Translations under genes and position numbers: made by a program | The notes under the pieces: generated by a model | What the model was told of the DNA's origin: nothing | The model's database searches: none | What the model saw: only the letters and a program-made list of their open reading frames with translations | Origin: Euclidia mi | Lineage: Eukaryota; Arthropoda; Insecta; Lepidoptera; Erebidae | NCBI GenBank assembly: GCA_944739405.2 | Contig: OX123209.2 | Span: 9,741,217-9,805,216 of the forward strand | Length of the DNA: 64,000 nt | Direction of reading: 5' to 3' | In this document: positions 20,996-30,382 of the stretch, piece by piece | Position numbering within the stretch: position 1 is the first letter of the stretch | Layout: each line of letters opens with the position of its first letter

Positions 20996-22288
20996 CGAGG
21001 GTCAAACTGAAAGTTCTTAGAACTGGCCACTTATAAACAATATAATAAAAAAAATATTCTAAAATTTGAAAATAGAACTCTTTGCCAATATTACTGAGTA
21101 TATATTTCATTCATTTGTCATTTGTTTTACGATTTGGCGGCAAATTGAAAATTGTCTGTGTCACGTCAACATGAATTTAACACGAGAAAATTTTCGTGCA
21201 ATGATTTTTTATGACTTTCGATGTCATTTAAGTCAACAAGAAAGTTATGATAGACTACGATTGGCCTTTCACGATGAAGCCCCATCTCGTGCGACTGTTT
21301 ACAACTGGTTTAATGAGTTTAAACGTGGTTGCACTAATCTCACTGATGATGTACGTGAGGGACGGTCTTCTACGGCGACGACTGAAAATAACGTCTGTGT
21401 TGTGCAGCGTATGATAGAGACTGACAAAAGAGTGACCTATCAGCAGATTCGGACAAGCTTAGGCATCGGTATGAGTCAAGTGCACAAAATCCTCCACGAA
21501 CATTTAGCGGTCAGGAAGCTTTGCGCCCGGTGGATACCTCATAATTTGACTAAGGCTCAAAAACTCCATCGTGTGGATTGGTGCCGTAAAATGATTGAAA
21601 GATTTAACAGAGGTGACTCAAATGCTGTGTTCGACATACTAACAGGTGATGAAAGCTGGATTTACTGTTATGATCCTGAAACCAAAAGACAATCTGCTCA
21701 GTGGGTGTTTCCTTTCGAGGAGTTGCCAACTAAAGTGAAGAGAGATCGAAGTGCGGGAAAAAAAATGGTGGCCTCGTTCTTTGGAAGGATAGGTCATTTC
21801 GCAACAATTGTGTTAGAGGATCAAAAAACAGTTTCTGCAGAATGGTACACTACCAATTGTTTGCCACTTGTCTTGGAAAAAGTTCGAGAGAAACGACCTC
21901 GCAGTAGGATCCTCCTTCACCACGACAACGCCTCGTCGCACACCGCCAAGCGAACGATCGACTATTTGGCGACATCAAACGTTGAATTACTGGGTCACCC
22001 GCCGTATAGCCCCGACCTCGCGCCTTGTGATTTTTATTTATTTCCAAAAATTAAAGAAAAACTTAAAGGAAAGCGGTTTATGAATGCTGAAGAAGCGGTG
22101 GCTGCGTATCGCGATGCCATTGAAGAGACCCCTAAGGACGAGTGGGCAAAGTGCTTTTCCCAGTGGTTCCATCGCATGCAGCGGTGTATTGACGTCAATG
22201 GACAATATTTTGAAAAGATATAATAAAACTAATAACTGGCTAATGTAATCAGTTTTTGATTTTCTAAGAACTTTCAGTTTGACCCTCG
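20996..22288 (+). mobile_element. mariner element, copy B (apparently intact)
   Basis: 1293 bp with inverted ends CGAGGGTCAAACTGAAAGTT, TA target duplication at 20994-20995 and 22289-22290, and a complete transposase. The flanks show it landed in a lepidopteran repeat with the text CTACTAATACTATAAATTCG (20967-20986). Copy A lies 4.1 kb upstream. Confidence 0.96.
21171..22223 (+). CDS. mariner transposase, copy B, 350 aa, intact DD34D
   Basis: The start at MNLTRENFRAM (21171) is chosen because family proteins begin with this short lead; an upstream in-frame ATG at 21066 would add 35 non-family residues. A paired HTH occupies about residues 1-110 (SQQESYDRLRLAF; RATVYNWFNEFKRG). Catalytic core: LTGDESWIYCYD (first Asp), LLHHDNASSHTAKRT (second) and YSPDLAPCDFYLFP (third), with 34 residues between the last two Asp. 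No stop or frameshift. Length equals the usual mariner size of about 345-350. It could be active and could act on copy A, but this is not shown by sequence. Confidence 0.96.
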   Translation: MNLTRENFRAMIFYDFRCHLSQQESYDRLRLAFHDEAPSRATVYNWFNEFKRGCTNLTDDVREGRSSTATTENNVCVVQRMIETDKRVTYQQIRTSLGIGMSQVHKILHEHLAVRKLCARWIPHNLTKAQKLHRVDWCRKMIERFNRGDSNAVFDILTGDESWIYCYDPETKRQSAQWVFPFEELPTKVKRDRSAGKKMVASFFGRIGHFATIVLEDQKTVSAEWYTTNCLPLVLEKVREKRPRSRILLHHDNASSHTAKRTIDYLATSNVELLGHPPYSPDLAPCDFYLFPKIKEKLKGKRFMNAEEAVAAYRDAIEETPKDEWAKCFSQWFHRMQRCIDVNGQYFEKI

Positions 22289-22290
22289 TA

Positions 22291-22590
22291 TACGTGTGTA
22301 CCATAAGTTGCAAAAATTAAACTGTGAGGGATTGTAGGGAGGATAGAAGTGTGTACAGCAGAAATTTTCCTCTTGGAAGTAAGAACGCATGCGCGAATAA
22401 TTGAGTGCTGCGCATGTGCTATCTGTCAGTACTGTCACATCATACATATTGTCATATTGTGCACGGTGATTACATTGTTCGCAAATCTAAACTAATAATT
22501 AATTATATACTACTCTCAAACGGCTGAAACGATTTTCTCTGCCTACTAAAATTATAAATGCGAAAGTGTTTATAGATATATAATGGTCAT
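22291..22590. other. repeat-derived spacer, no gene
   Basis: No reading frame of note. CTACTAAAATTATAAATGCG at 22543-22562, preceded by AACGGCTGAAACGATTTT, matches a motif common in moth repeats (TACTAATATTATAAATGCG type), as does the text flanking mariner B at 20967. Class uncertain. Confidence 0.5.
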
Positions 22591-24856
22591 GTATTATTAA
22601 AGATTACGTATCTACGTTACAGAAACACTTGCAACAAAATCATAAAAAACTTAAAAAATCAGTTCTACAGAAACGAAATGCAAAAGTATAAACATGATGC
22701 AAAAAAACAGTGGAATTTAATTAAAGATATCTGCAATTTCCCTAAAAATAAAGTTAATACACACAACTTATTAAACATCAAAGATAATCCTAGTAAATCA
22801 CTAAATAGCATAAATAATTACTTCGCTAACGTTGGCTCTAACCTAGCAAATGTAATTCTCGACAGACTAAATTGCAACGAACTTGACCTTGCCACATCAG
22901 TAAATAAACTACCTAGCCCTTTGGATTCATTCGCCCTGCTGCCTACTGACGAAAAGGAGATTAAAAGTATAATCATGTCATTAAAAAACAGCTCCAGCAC
23001 TGGCTGGGATGGGATCCCTGTAAACATTTACAAGATTGGTGTAGATGTCTTGGCTCTACCTATTTCAATTATATGCAATGATTGTTTCGACAGTGGAGTA
23101 TTTCCGGATACTTTAAAAAAGGCGAAAATTATCCCAATCTATAAAAAAGGAGATAAATGTGATATAGTAAATTACAGGCCTATTTCGTTATTAACAAACT
23201 TATCTAAAATTATAGAAAAAGCAATAAACTATAGATTAAAAAATTATTTAGAGAGTAAAGAACTTATATCAAAAAATCAATTTGGATTTCGTAAGCACAA
23301 ATCAACGCAGGAAGCAATTCTTACCTTAACTTCACAAATTACTAAATCCCTAGATGCTAAAGATAAGTGCTTAGCTATATTTATCGACTTATCGAAAGCT
23401 TTTGACACTGTCTCAATACCTATACTAATTAATAAGCTTAATAAATTAGGAATCCGTGGCAAACCATTGAACCTCCTCACTGATTATTTAACAAATAGAA
23501 CACAAATAATAGAGGTGAGCGAACACCGAAGCCCTAACACGGAACGCATAACTTTTGGTGTCCCACAGGGCAGTGTCCTTGCACCGTCTCTTTTCATCGC
23601 TTACGTCAACGATCTTTGCAATTTGGACTTAGTAAATGGAAATATTACTACTTATGCAGATGACACTGTATTATTTTTCCACGGTAAAACCTGGAACGAT
23701 GTCTACTCAAGTGCTAACAAAGGACTAAACGCAGTAGCTAAATGGCTCGAAAACAATCTGCTTTCACTTAACCTGTCCAAAACCAATTATATAAACTTTA
23801 GTATCCGTTCCGATGGTCAACCTTTAAAGAATAAGTACCATATAATACTACATCAGTGCAATAACCACAATGCACAAATAATAAATACTTCATGTAATTG
23901 CCCTACCCTCAGCTCAGTCACATCAATTAAATATTTAGGAATACAACTTGACAGTAACCTTAATTATAAAGCACATATAAACAGTGTATCATCGCGTATT
24001 CGAAAATTTATTTTTATGTTCAAAACATTAAGATACATTTGTGACCCTAAACAATTAAAAACAATTTATCTGGCACTGTGTGAGTCCATTCTCGCGTACG
24101 GCATTGTGTGTTGGGGTGGATGTTGCAAAACCACGCTACTACTCTTAGAAAGGGCACAGCGTGCCGTGCTCAAAGTTATGAATTTTAAGCCTTTTCTATT
24201 TCCTACCACACAATTATACGGATTATCGGAGACCCTCACCGTAAGACAAATATTTATACTACAAACTACACTAGAACAACACAAAAATGTCTCCCATGCT
24301 GCATCCTTTATCAATAAAAGGCGCAGGGACAGAATTTTTACGGCCCCGCTCTGCAGAACAGCTTTCGCACAAAGATCAGTCATGTTTCTTGGACCCTTTA
24401 TATATAACAGACTTTCTAGAAATATTCCAAATCTTCCTAAGTTAACCAAAATAAAATGTAAACGAGCTATTTTTAATTACCTTAAATCTCTAGACTATGA
24501 TTCCACTGAATACCTTCTCGATACCCTAGGTTATAAGTTCACCGAATCATAAGGATATTATTATTATCAACAGGGAAGAACTTGTACTTTTATATACCAT
24601 CTCCACATTTGTAACTTAGGACATTATCAGCACCGATGAACAGCTACCTTCTGAGATACAGTTTACACTAGTTCAGAAGGTACGGAACTCTAATGCAAGA
24701 ATAACCTATAGTTATAACTTAATTACAACAGTTTTTATGTTAGCGGAAACACTCTAACTTTAAGTATAATATAATGTAGTATAAGTTTCTCTCTCTCTCA
24801 TATTGTAATAGGTTTATTTTCTGAAATAAAGAATTTGATTTGATTTGATTTGATTT
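22591..24856 (+). mobile_element. CR1/Jockey-superclade non-LTR retrotransposon A, 5'-truncated
   Basis: RT-bearing 3' part of an element lacking ORF1 and endonuclease. Reading frame open from about 22600; after the stop, about 270 bp of UTR ends with AATAAAG and a (TTTGAT)n-type tail at 24831-24856. 5' truncation is expected from incomplete target-primed reverse transcription. A SINE follows directly at the tail. Confidence 0.88.
22678..24552 (+). CDS. reverse transcriptase of element A, long open frame (5'-truncated ORF2)
   Basis: 624 codons without a stop. The codons just upstream are also open and in family (NKIIKNLKNQFYRNE), so the ATG is only the first Met in a truncated frame. RT motifs: NSSSTGWDGIPVNIYK, VNYRPISLLTNLSKIIEKAI, FGFRKHKSTQEAI, FIDLSKAFDTVSI (Asp), TFGVPQGSVLAPSLF, TYADDTVLFF (DD) and LSLNLSKTNYINF, then the C-terminal region with LLERAQRAVLKVMNF. 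Related in sequence to element C at 39403-45240. The endonuclease is missing, so this copy cannot retrotranspose by itself. Confidence 0.93.
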   Translation: MQKYKHDAKKQWNLIKDICNFPKNKVNTHNLLNIKDNPSKSLNSINNYFANVGSNLANVILDRLNCNELDLATSVNKLPSPLDSFALLPTDEKEIKSIIMSLKNSSSTGWDGIPVNIYKIGVDVLALPISIICNDCFDSGVFPDTLKKAKIIPIYKKGDKCDIVNYRPISLLTNLSKIIEKAINYRLKNYLESKELISKNQFGFRKHKSTQEAILTLTSQITKSLDAKDKCLAIFIDLSKAFDTVSIPILINKLNKLGIRGKPLNLLTDYLTNRTQIIEVSEHRSPNTERITFGVPQGSVLAPSLFIAYVNDLCNLDLVNGNITTYADDTVLFFHGKTWNDVYSSANKGLNAVAKWLENNLLSLNLSKTNYINFSIRSDGQPLKNKYHIILHQCNNHNAQIINTSCNCPTLSSVTSIKYLGIQLDSNLNYKAHINSVSSRIRKFIFMFKTLRYICDPKQLKTIYLALCESILAYGIVCWGGCCKTTLLLLERAQRAVLKVMNFKPFLFPTTQLYGLSETLTVRQIFILQTTLEQHKNVSHAASFINKRRRDRIFTAPLCRTAFAQRSVMFLGPFIYNRLSRNIPNLPKLTKIKCKRAIFNYLKSLDYDSTEYLLDTLGYKFTES

Positions 24857-25080
24857 TATGACAACTGGTTGGCGCAGTGAGAGTGTAAGCGACTGCTACG
24901 CGGATGGTCGCGGGTTCGATTCCCGCTCAAGTCAAACATTTGTGTGCATGAACATGGATGTTTGTCATGGTCTGGGTGTTTCTATGTATAATATGTATGT
25001 ATTATGTGTATGTCTATCCATTGTTTAGTACCCATAGTACAAGCTCTCCATAGTTTGAGACTAGAACTTTTTAGAATATT
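24857..25080 (+). mobile_element. tRNA-derived SINE
   Basis: Head ACTGGTTGGCGCAGTGAGAG (A box) and GGTCGCGGGTTCGATTCCCG (B box), then a body with GTCTGGGTGTTTCTATG and TAGTACCCATAGTACAAGCT, text common in moth SINEs. It starts directly at the tail of element A. The tRNA part lacks a closed acceptor stem, so it is not a functional tRNA. Confidence 0.8.
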
Positions 25081-25521
25081 ATTAAAAATAATACTATTTC
25101 TATCAAGTACAGATGCAGTAGACTAAAATAAAATACGCTACTGTATTTTAACTTTTGCAACACTAAAGAAAAACGCCGCCACGACAAAATTTTGTAATAG
25201 TGCCATCTATTGAGAACTATTGATTTAAACCCATGTATCTATACAGTTCATGAAACCGCGTGTAGAGGCGCTTGTGTCGAAAAACGTACCAATACATTTG
25301 TTCGTAGTTACCATAGCATGGTTAGTGTAACCTGACCATAGTCGAAAGATATTACTAGCGCCATTATTTTATCAACTTGTGGTGTAGATAATACCTAACG
25401 GTTTTCGTTAAAACGTGATCAGAGCCTAAGTAAAAAGTGACACTGTTACGTGCATAAAATTTTAACATGGCACATTCAAATATTTCTTACTCATGATTAT
25501 TAGATGGCACCACTAGTAACA
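25081..25521. other. no gene seen
   Basis: AT-rich spacer with several stops in all frames. Contains AGTGCCATCTATTGAG and related text that looks repeat-derived, but I cannot assign it. Confidence 0.4.
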
Positions 25522-25904
25522 TTAAAGGAAAATTGTCATTTGTGACCCAGACCCGACATGAACGAAACATATCCCAGATTTTTTTGTTATTTTGAGTATA
25601 ACAAATATGTATTATTGTTATATTCGAAATAAATGGTTAACAACAAAATAATTACTTTTGAATTTTTCATACTAAAAATGTGTTTGATATTTATTTACTC
25701 ACAAAACTTGTAAAATAAAGTAATGATTCAAGTAAATACTAATACGTAACTATTATATAACATTTGAACTTCAAGTAAGTTAAATCAATCGAGTTAAAAT
25801 CCATTTAAATCTTCGATGGTAAAGAATAAAAGTATCATTACAAATCTGGGAGCTTGATAGTGGAATATTATACTGACAAATAAAAAAAAACTGAAAATCA
25901 GTTT

Positions 25905-26021
25905 TTATTCATTTTCTATTTCTATGTCTCTAAGTTGATAATCCATACCCAGAACGGGATGGTCAAAGTTATCTCGATGTCGTAATGTACGTTCACAAAC
26001 AGCACAATTATCGTCAGCCAT
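25905..26021 (-). CDS. unrecognised short ORF end with CxxC motif inside the TTAA element
   Basis: 38 codons from the last in-frame Met, MADDNCAVCERTLRHRDN followed by an acidic C-terminus ending EIENE and a stop. The frame stays open upstream for at least 20 codons (…LLTGLDCLLYEWFVD), so it is likely the 3' end of a longer gene. The CxxC and following His residues hint at a small zinc-binding unit. Family unknown; it might be the C-terminus of a piggyBac-like or other transposase, but I cannot support that. Confidence 0.3.
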   Translation of the reverse strand: MADDNCAVCERTLRHRDNFDHPVLGMDYQLRDIEIENE

Positions 26022-26574
26022 ATCAACGAACCACTCGTAAAGCAAACAATCAAGTCCGGTAAGAAGAATGCTTAAAGTGGTCGTAAAATATAACCTCGGA
26101 AATAGAATCGCACAGAACTTAACTCAACACAGGGAAGCGAAGGACTGCGCCGATAAGCACGATGCGTCAGCGCACGCGCTTTGTTCGCCTATTTAGTCAT
26201 CTGTGGCCGCGTACCTACGGACTCTCCCTGCTCCGACCCGCGTTATTCAAGTTCTAATCAAAGAGAAAGTAACCACGATTTGTTTCTGTTCTCTGATCCA
26301 TAGCAGGTATTAAACCTAAGATTACACATTACATGTAATTTTTTTTCACTTTCTACTATAGTATATTCTACTACCAATATTTTATATTTGCTTTAATGGA
26401 GATAAAACTTTGGTGACTGTCTATATTTCCTATTTGTATTAACTTTGGGTCATTCTAAATGTATACAATTGCTATTAAGTGAAAAATAAATGGTTTTTAA
26501 ATATGTCGTCTGAGTAAAGTCACAAACAAACAAACCCTATACCAACCCGTTTGGCCAGCGTGCTATAGTAGGCC

Positions 26575-26643
26575 AATTCCTCCTTTCAAAAGAGAGGCCT
26601 AGTCCAGCAGTGGACTGTTAGAGGCTGATGACGATGACGATGA
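26575..26643 (+). repeat. retroposon 3'-tail fragment with (GATGAC)n end
   Basis: AGAGGCCTAGTCCAGCAGTG followed by GAGGCTGATGACGATGACGATGA resembles the widespread moth retroposon tail (GGCCTATGCCCAGCAGTGG...GGCTGATGATGA), probably RTE-type. Only the last about 70 bp is present. Confidence 0.6.
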
Positions 26644-26799
26644 GTAAAGTCAAATAGCTATAAATTGTTGTTAACCACTGTTATTTAAAATACTGTTATG
26701 ATAATTTTGTTATATGTAATATAACAAAAAAACTGAGGTATGTTTCGTTTCTGTCGGGCCTGGGTAAATTTTGTATGGGCCATGACAGTTCTCCTTTAA

Positions 26800-27480
26800 T
26801 TTAAAGATTTTACGCGTGAAAATTACCTATTGTGTGTTTTTAAAATTCATGTGATACGCTGGGAACTTTAATCAAGTGTCACGAGTTCTCTGGCCAATTC
26901 CAAGTTATGCTTAGGACGTTTAGAAGTGATCGTGTTCCTAGTATAAGCTGTAAAGTCTATTATCAGACGTAGAAGAAAATGATTGAGTTATCATCGTAGT
27001 GCGTTACAATAATCAGTTTCAGATATTTAAATCATTGAAGGTAAAACTAGGTTAGTGATCGTTAGTAATGATTGTGTGCTTAACCTTACTATCATTAAAT
27101 GGGTACTTTGCTAGTTTTTGTTATGATAATCTTGTGGTACCCACGTTTCCGTTGGTGTAGATTTGCATAAACTGGATAAGCCGTTTGTGCGGCTGCATGG
27201 TTAGCCGTGCGTTGCCGTCATAGTCTCCGTTGGTGCACAAACAAGACAGCCATTAGTGCATTTATCATAATTTCACCAACGTTGTCCATCGCCTTAAACG
27301 CGAAAGGTGTATTGTCGTATCGCTAGTGATTAGTTTAGGATAAGCTTCGTATTTAGACTATCCATGACAAAGTTATAACGCTGAAAAGACTGGTTAGATA
27401 CTTGGTAGTAAACTTTAACATCTAGAGCATCAGCCTAGTAAAATTTTCTTATAGTCTAAAAGATAAGGAAAACCAAAGCT
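26800..27480. other. no gene seen
   Basis: Mixed AT-rich DNA without a supported ORF. Two short GC-richer stretches (near 27185-27225 and 27280-27310) have no recognised content. It leads directly into the hairpin cluster. Confidence 0.4.
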
Positions 27481-27650
27481 ACTAGGTTTATTCAACATGC
27501 TGTTGAACAAACCTAGTTTAAGATTACTTTGTTAAACGCTCGAAATGATTATACGGGTGGTGTTATGTAACCGGATGGAGGTTACATAGCGTGATGTTGC
27601 TCTTTCTCTCGAAGCGGGCAAGTTCAACATGCCCGCTTCGAGAGAAAGAG
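27481..27650. repeat. cluster of three consecutive hairpins
   Basis: Three inverted repeats stand in a row: 27481-27497 with 27501-27517 (16 of 17 paired, 3-nt loop), 27562-27572 with 27580-27590 (10 of 11, 7-nt loop) and 27600-27620 with 27630-27650 (21 of 21, 9-nt loop; arm GCTTCGAGAGAAAGAG). No ORF is present. Possible foldback element, processed small-RNA precursor or transposon end; sequence alone cannot decide. Confidence 0.75.
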
Positions 27651-27829
27651 TTAGTTATGATTATCATGAAAACCTGTGATGATTTTGCTCAGAGTACCTT
27701 TTAATGCCCACCAACTTGTGCCAGGAATGGCCGAACGACTAGGATTATTGTTCGAGAATTTTCTTTTATTCCTGGAGCAAAGTACATTAAAGTGTGGTTG
27801 TTGATCGCAATCATGGGCACCCTGCTACT

Positions 27830-28100
27830 CAAGATAGATAGATAGATATACTTTATTGCACACCAATACATTATTGAACAGTACATTAATTATAAGTAAC
27901 TTAGATTATGGTATATGTACAATCGGCGGCCTTATCGCTAAGTGCGATCTCTTCCAGGCTGCCTTTGGATGGACAGGAATGATGTTAGCAATTTTTCGTA
28001 GCGATGGTGTAGTACTGGCTGGCTTGGATAGCAAGATAATTTAAAATAAAATACATACATACAATTAAATAATTCTATGGAATATGTACATAGACAATAC
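27830..28100 (-). mobile_element. 3' end of a lepidopteran non-LTR retroposon, (TATC)n tail
   Basis: Read on the minus strand it contains GGCTGCC...GGAAGAGATCGC, CTTAGCGATAAGGCCGCC and GTGTGCAATAAAGTATATC, ending in a short TATC repeat at 27832-27845. I recognise this as a very common moth/butterfly retroposon 3' UTR. No coding part remains. Confidence 0.7.
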
Positions 28101-28138
28101 ATACATAAATAAACATATACATACAATTTAATAATAAT

Positions 28139-28335
28139 AAAGGCAGCGATAGCCGAGTGGATATACCAACAGACTGCCATGCACAGGGTATCGGGTTCGA
28201 ATCCACGGCGCGCACCAATGACTTTTCGGAGTTATGTGCGTATTGAATTGTTAATTATCGCTTGTCCCGTGCCTCGGAGAGCACGTTAAGCCGTCGGTCC
28301 CGGTTGTCATGAAGATCTTTGACAGTCGTTACAGG
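28139..28335 (+). mobile_element. tRNA-derived SINE (tRNA-like head GGCAGCGATAGCCGAGTGG)
   Basis: GGCAGCGATAGCCGAGTGGA and TCGGGTTCGAATCCACGGC give A and B boxes. A body with CTCGGAGAGCACGTTAAGCC and GTCGGTCCCGG follows. It ends near 28335 where retroposon coding begins in the same orientation. This head-plus-body combination is common in Lepidoptera. Not a tRNA gene. Confidence 0.75.
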
Positions 28336-29331
28336 GCGTCAGTACCTTCTAAATAAACTGACACTAGTCTCAGAACGCCTATACAAAATTAATATTCATT
28401 CGGCTTTCACGATTATTCGGCACTGCCTTTTTGTTCCAAAATTTACATATTACTTGCGGTCCTCTCCTTTTTGGAAACATTTATCCCTATTGGAAAACAT
28501 TGATAATATTATTCGGCACACCTTGAGCAAAATTCTAAATCTTGACATGAACGACCGAGTGTGGCTTCAAGCGACTTTACCAGTTCGTTTGGGCGGCCTC
28601 GGCGTTCGCAAAATTACCGATGTAAGCCTCCCAGCGTTTTTGGCCTCGGTCCACGGCACTGAGGAATTGACCAGGAAAATTCTAGAACCCACACCAGCTC
28701 ATCTCGAACCTAATGGTTTGGTACGCGACGATTGGAAGAGACCAGATGGTATGACGTTATTACCTTGGAAGATGGGTAGGCCTCTGGTGTGGGACGCGAC
28801 ATGCGTCGATACCCTTGCGCCATCACATCTTTCAAGTACAGCTGGATCAGCTGGCGCTGCTGCTGCATCGGCGGAAACCCTCAAACGGCGCAAATACGGA
28901 AACCTGGCTGGTAATTACGTTTTTGAGCCGTTTGGGGTCGAAACGCTGGGGCCATGGGGCCCTAGTGCACGCGCATTATACAAAGAAATCGCCAGAAGGC
29001 TGATCGATGCTTCCCGTGACCAGAGGGCTGGTTTATATCTCGCTGAGAGAATAAGCATTGCCATTCAACGTGGCAATGCTGCCAGCCTTCTGGGCACGCT
29101 ACCGCTCGACAGCGTTGCGGAGGAATTTTTTGACGCATCGTAGTTGGCAATTTTTTATTATATTTTATTTACTTTTCTTTTCATACTTTCGCTTTTTTAT
29201 AGTTTAGGATAGTTGAGTTATATAATTAGTTTTATTTTATTGTACATAATTATGTTAATCCTACGTATGTCAGTTAATGTAAATGTATTTAAGTGTATAA
29301 ATAAAGATTTACTTATTACAAAAAAAAAAAA
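28336..29331 (+). pseudogene. C-terminal part of a non-LTR retroelement polyprotein with poly(A) tail
   Basis: An open frame to 29143 encodes FTIIRHCLFVPKFTYYLRSS, NIIRHTLSKILNL and QATLPVRLGGLGVRKITDVS, a recurrent region found downstream of RT in one group of animal retroelements. It then jumps to KRPDGMTLLPWKMGRPLVWD and AIQRGNAASLLGTLP, its C-terminus. The join near residue 120 lacks some 200 residues I would expect, so there is an internal deletion. P-D...W-D-x-T spacing resembles a PD-(D/E)XK nuclease core, which is only an inference. 3' UTR of about 170 bp ends in AATAAAG and a run of A at 29319-29331. Confidence 0.6.
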
Positions 29332-30382
29332 TTGTGGAATGCTTCGGCATCTCCAGCGTTAGATCCTCAGACGACCTCAAGGACCTTACATGTGTGTCAT
29401 GAAGGAACTTAAAACATTCTTTGAGATAAAAGGGAGTACAAGGATTGAATTGAACATTATATAATAATGTGAGAATGTGTGTATTCCTGCGAAGACGAAT
29501 CGGCAGCCACTTGAGCTTTTTACGAAAATCTGAAATATGATCATATTTGTGCAGACCAAATATAAATCGTATGCAAAAGTTTTGGAGACGCTCAGTTTTA
29601 TCTAACTGCTCCTCGGTGGGGTCAAGATAGCTGACATCAGCATAATCGATTACGGGCAGAAGCAAGGATTGAGCAAGCGCAATTTTAGTGGCTGTAGGAA
29701 GAAAATTGCGTAGTCTACGCAACGAACCTGCTGATGCAAATAGTTTGCGACTCATTTCTTGAATTTGCGGTCTCCAAGACAAAGTTTCGTCCAAGTAGAT
29801 CCCCAGATTTTTCACAGTTTTGCTGAAGGTTAGATCTTTGCCATCAAAGCTGATTTTAAGTAATTCGGACCACCTAATTTTCGAGACCAGTTTGGGGCTG
29901 CCAATAATAATGAGTTGAGTTTTCTCAGGATTTACTTGAAGACCATATTTATTGGTCCACTCACAGATACGCGCCAAGTCCGTGTTAACGGTGGTACAAG
30001 CTTCAGATAACTTATTTAAAGGTGCTTGCTTATAAAATTGCAAATCATCTGCGTAAAGGTGGTAGGATGGAAGTAATTGGTTTGAGATAGAATTTATAAA
30101 TATCGCGAAGAGTAAAGGAGATAGCACGCCACCCTGTGGCACACCGGCATTAGTATCAGACCAAGTTAAATAAGAATCTTCAATGCGTATACGTTGCCGG
30201 CGACCAAACAGGAAACTATGAAACCAGTCAATTGCCGATGGAGATACGTTAAGAGAGCGTAGAATGCCAAGTATGATGTGAAAATCTACAGTGTTAAAAG
30301 CATTGCTAAAATCGAGTAAGGACAGAACTGTAAGATTGCCACTATCCATACCTAGCCGAATGTCGTCAGTTACGCGAACCAA
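29332..30382 (-). pseudogene. reverse transcriptase of element B, palm to C-terminal part
   Basis: VLSLLDFSNAFNTVDFHIIL (first Asp), NAGVPQGGVLSPLLFAIFIN, YHLYADDLQFYKQ (DD box), LQVNPEKTQLIIIG and the thumb LSWRPQIQEMSRKL are all in one open frame, with C-terminal RLQNFCIRFIFGLHKYDHIS. The catalytic residues are intact, but the N-terminal RT part is separated by the triplication and the 3' end is missing. Confidence 0.88.

Larger units (their letters stand above)
25526..26795. mobile_element. TTAA-flanked element with about 80-bp inverted ends (piggyBac-like, non-autonomous)
   Basis: TTAA at 25522-25525 and 26796-26799 flanks ends AGGAAAATTGTCA and (complement of) AGGAGAACTGTCA. Inverted homology continues about 80 bp inward, including CCAGACCCGACATGAACG on the left against its diverged complement on the right. 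Length 1270 bp. It contains a minus-strand ORF tail with CxxC (25905-26021) and a foreign 3'-tail repeat (26575-26643), but no full transposase. Confidence 0.65.

Noticed and set aside
24863..24935. Possible tRNA gene (A and B boxes)
   Set aside because: Acceptor stem does not pair and a SINE body follows; the same holds for 12171, 28139, 36323 and 47448.
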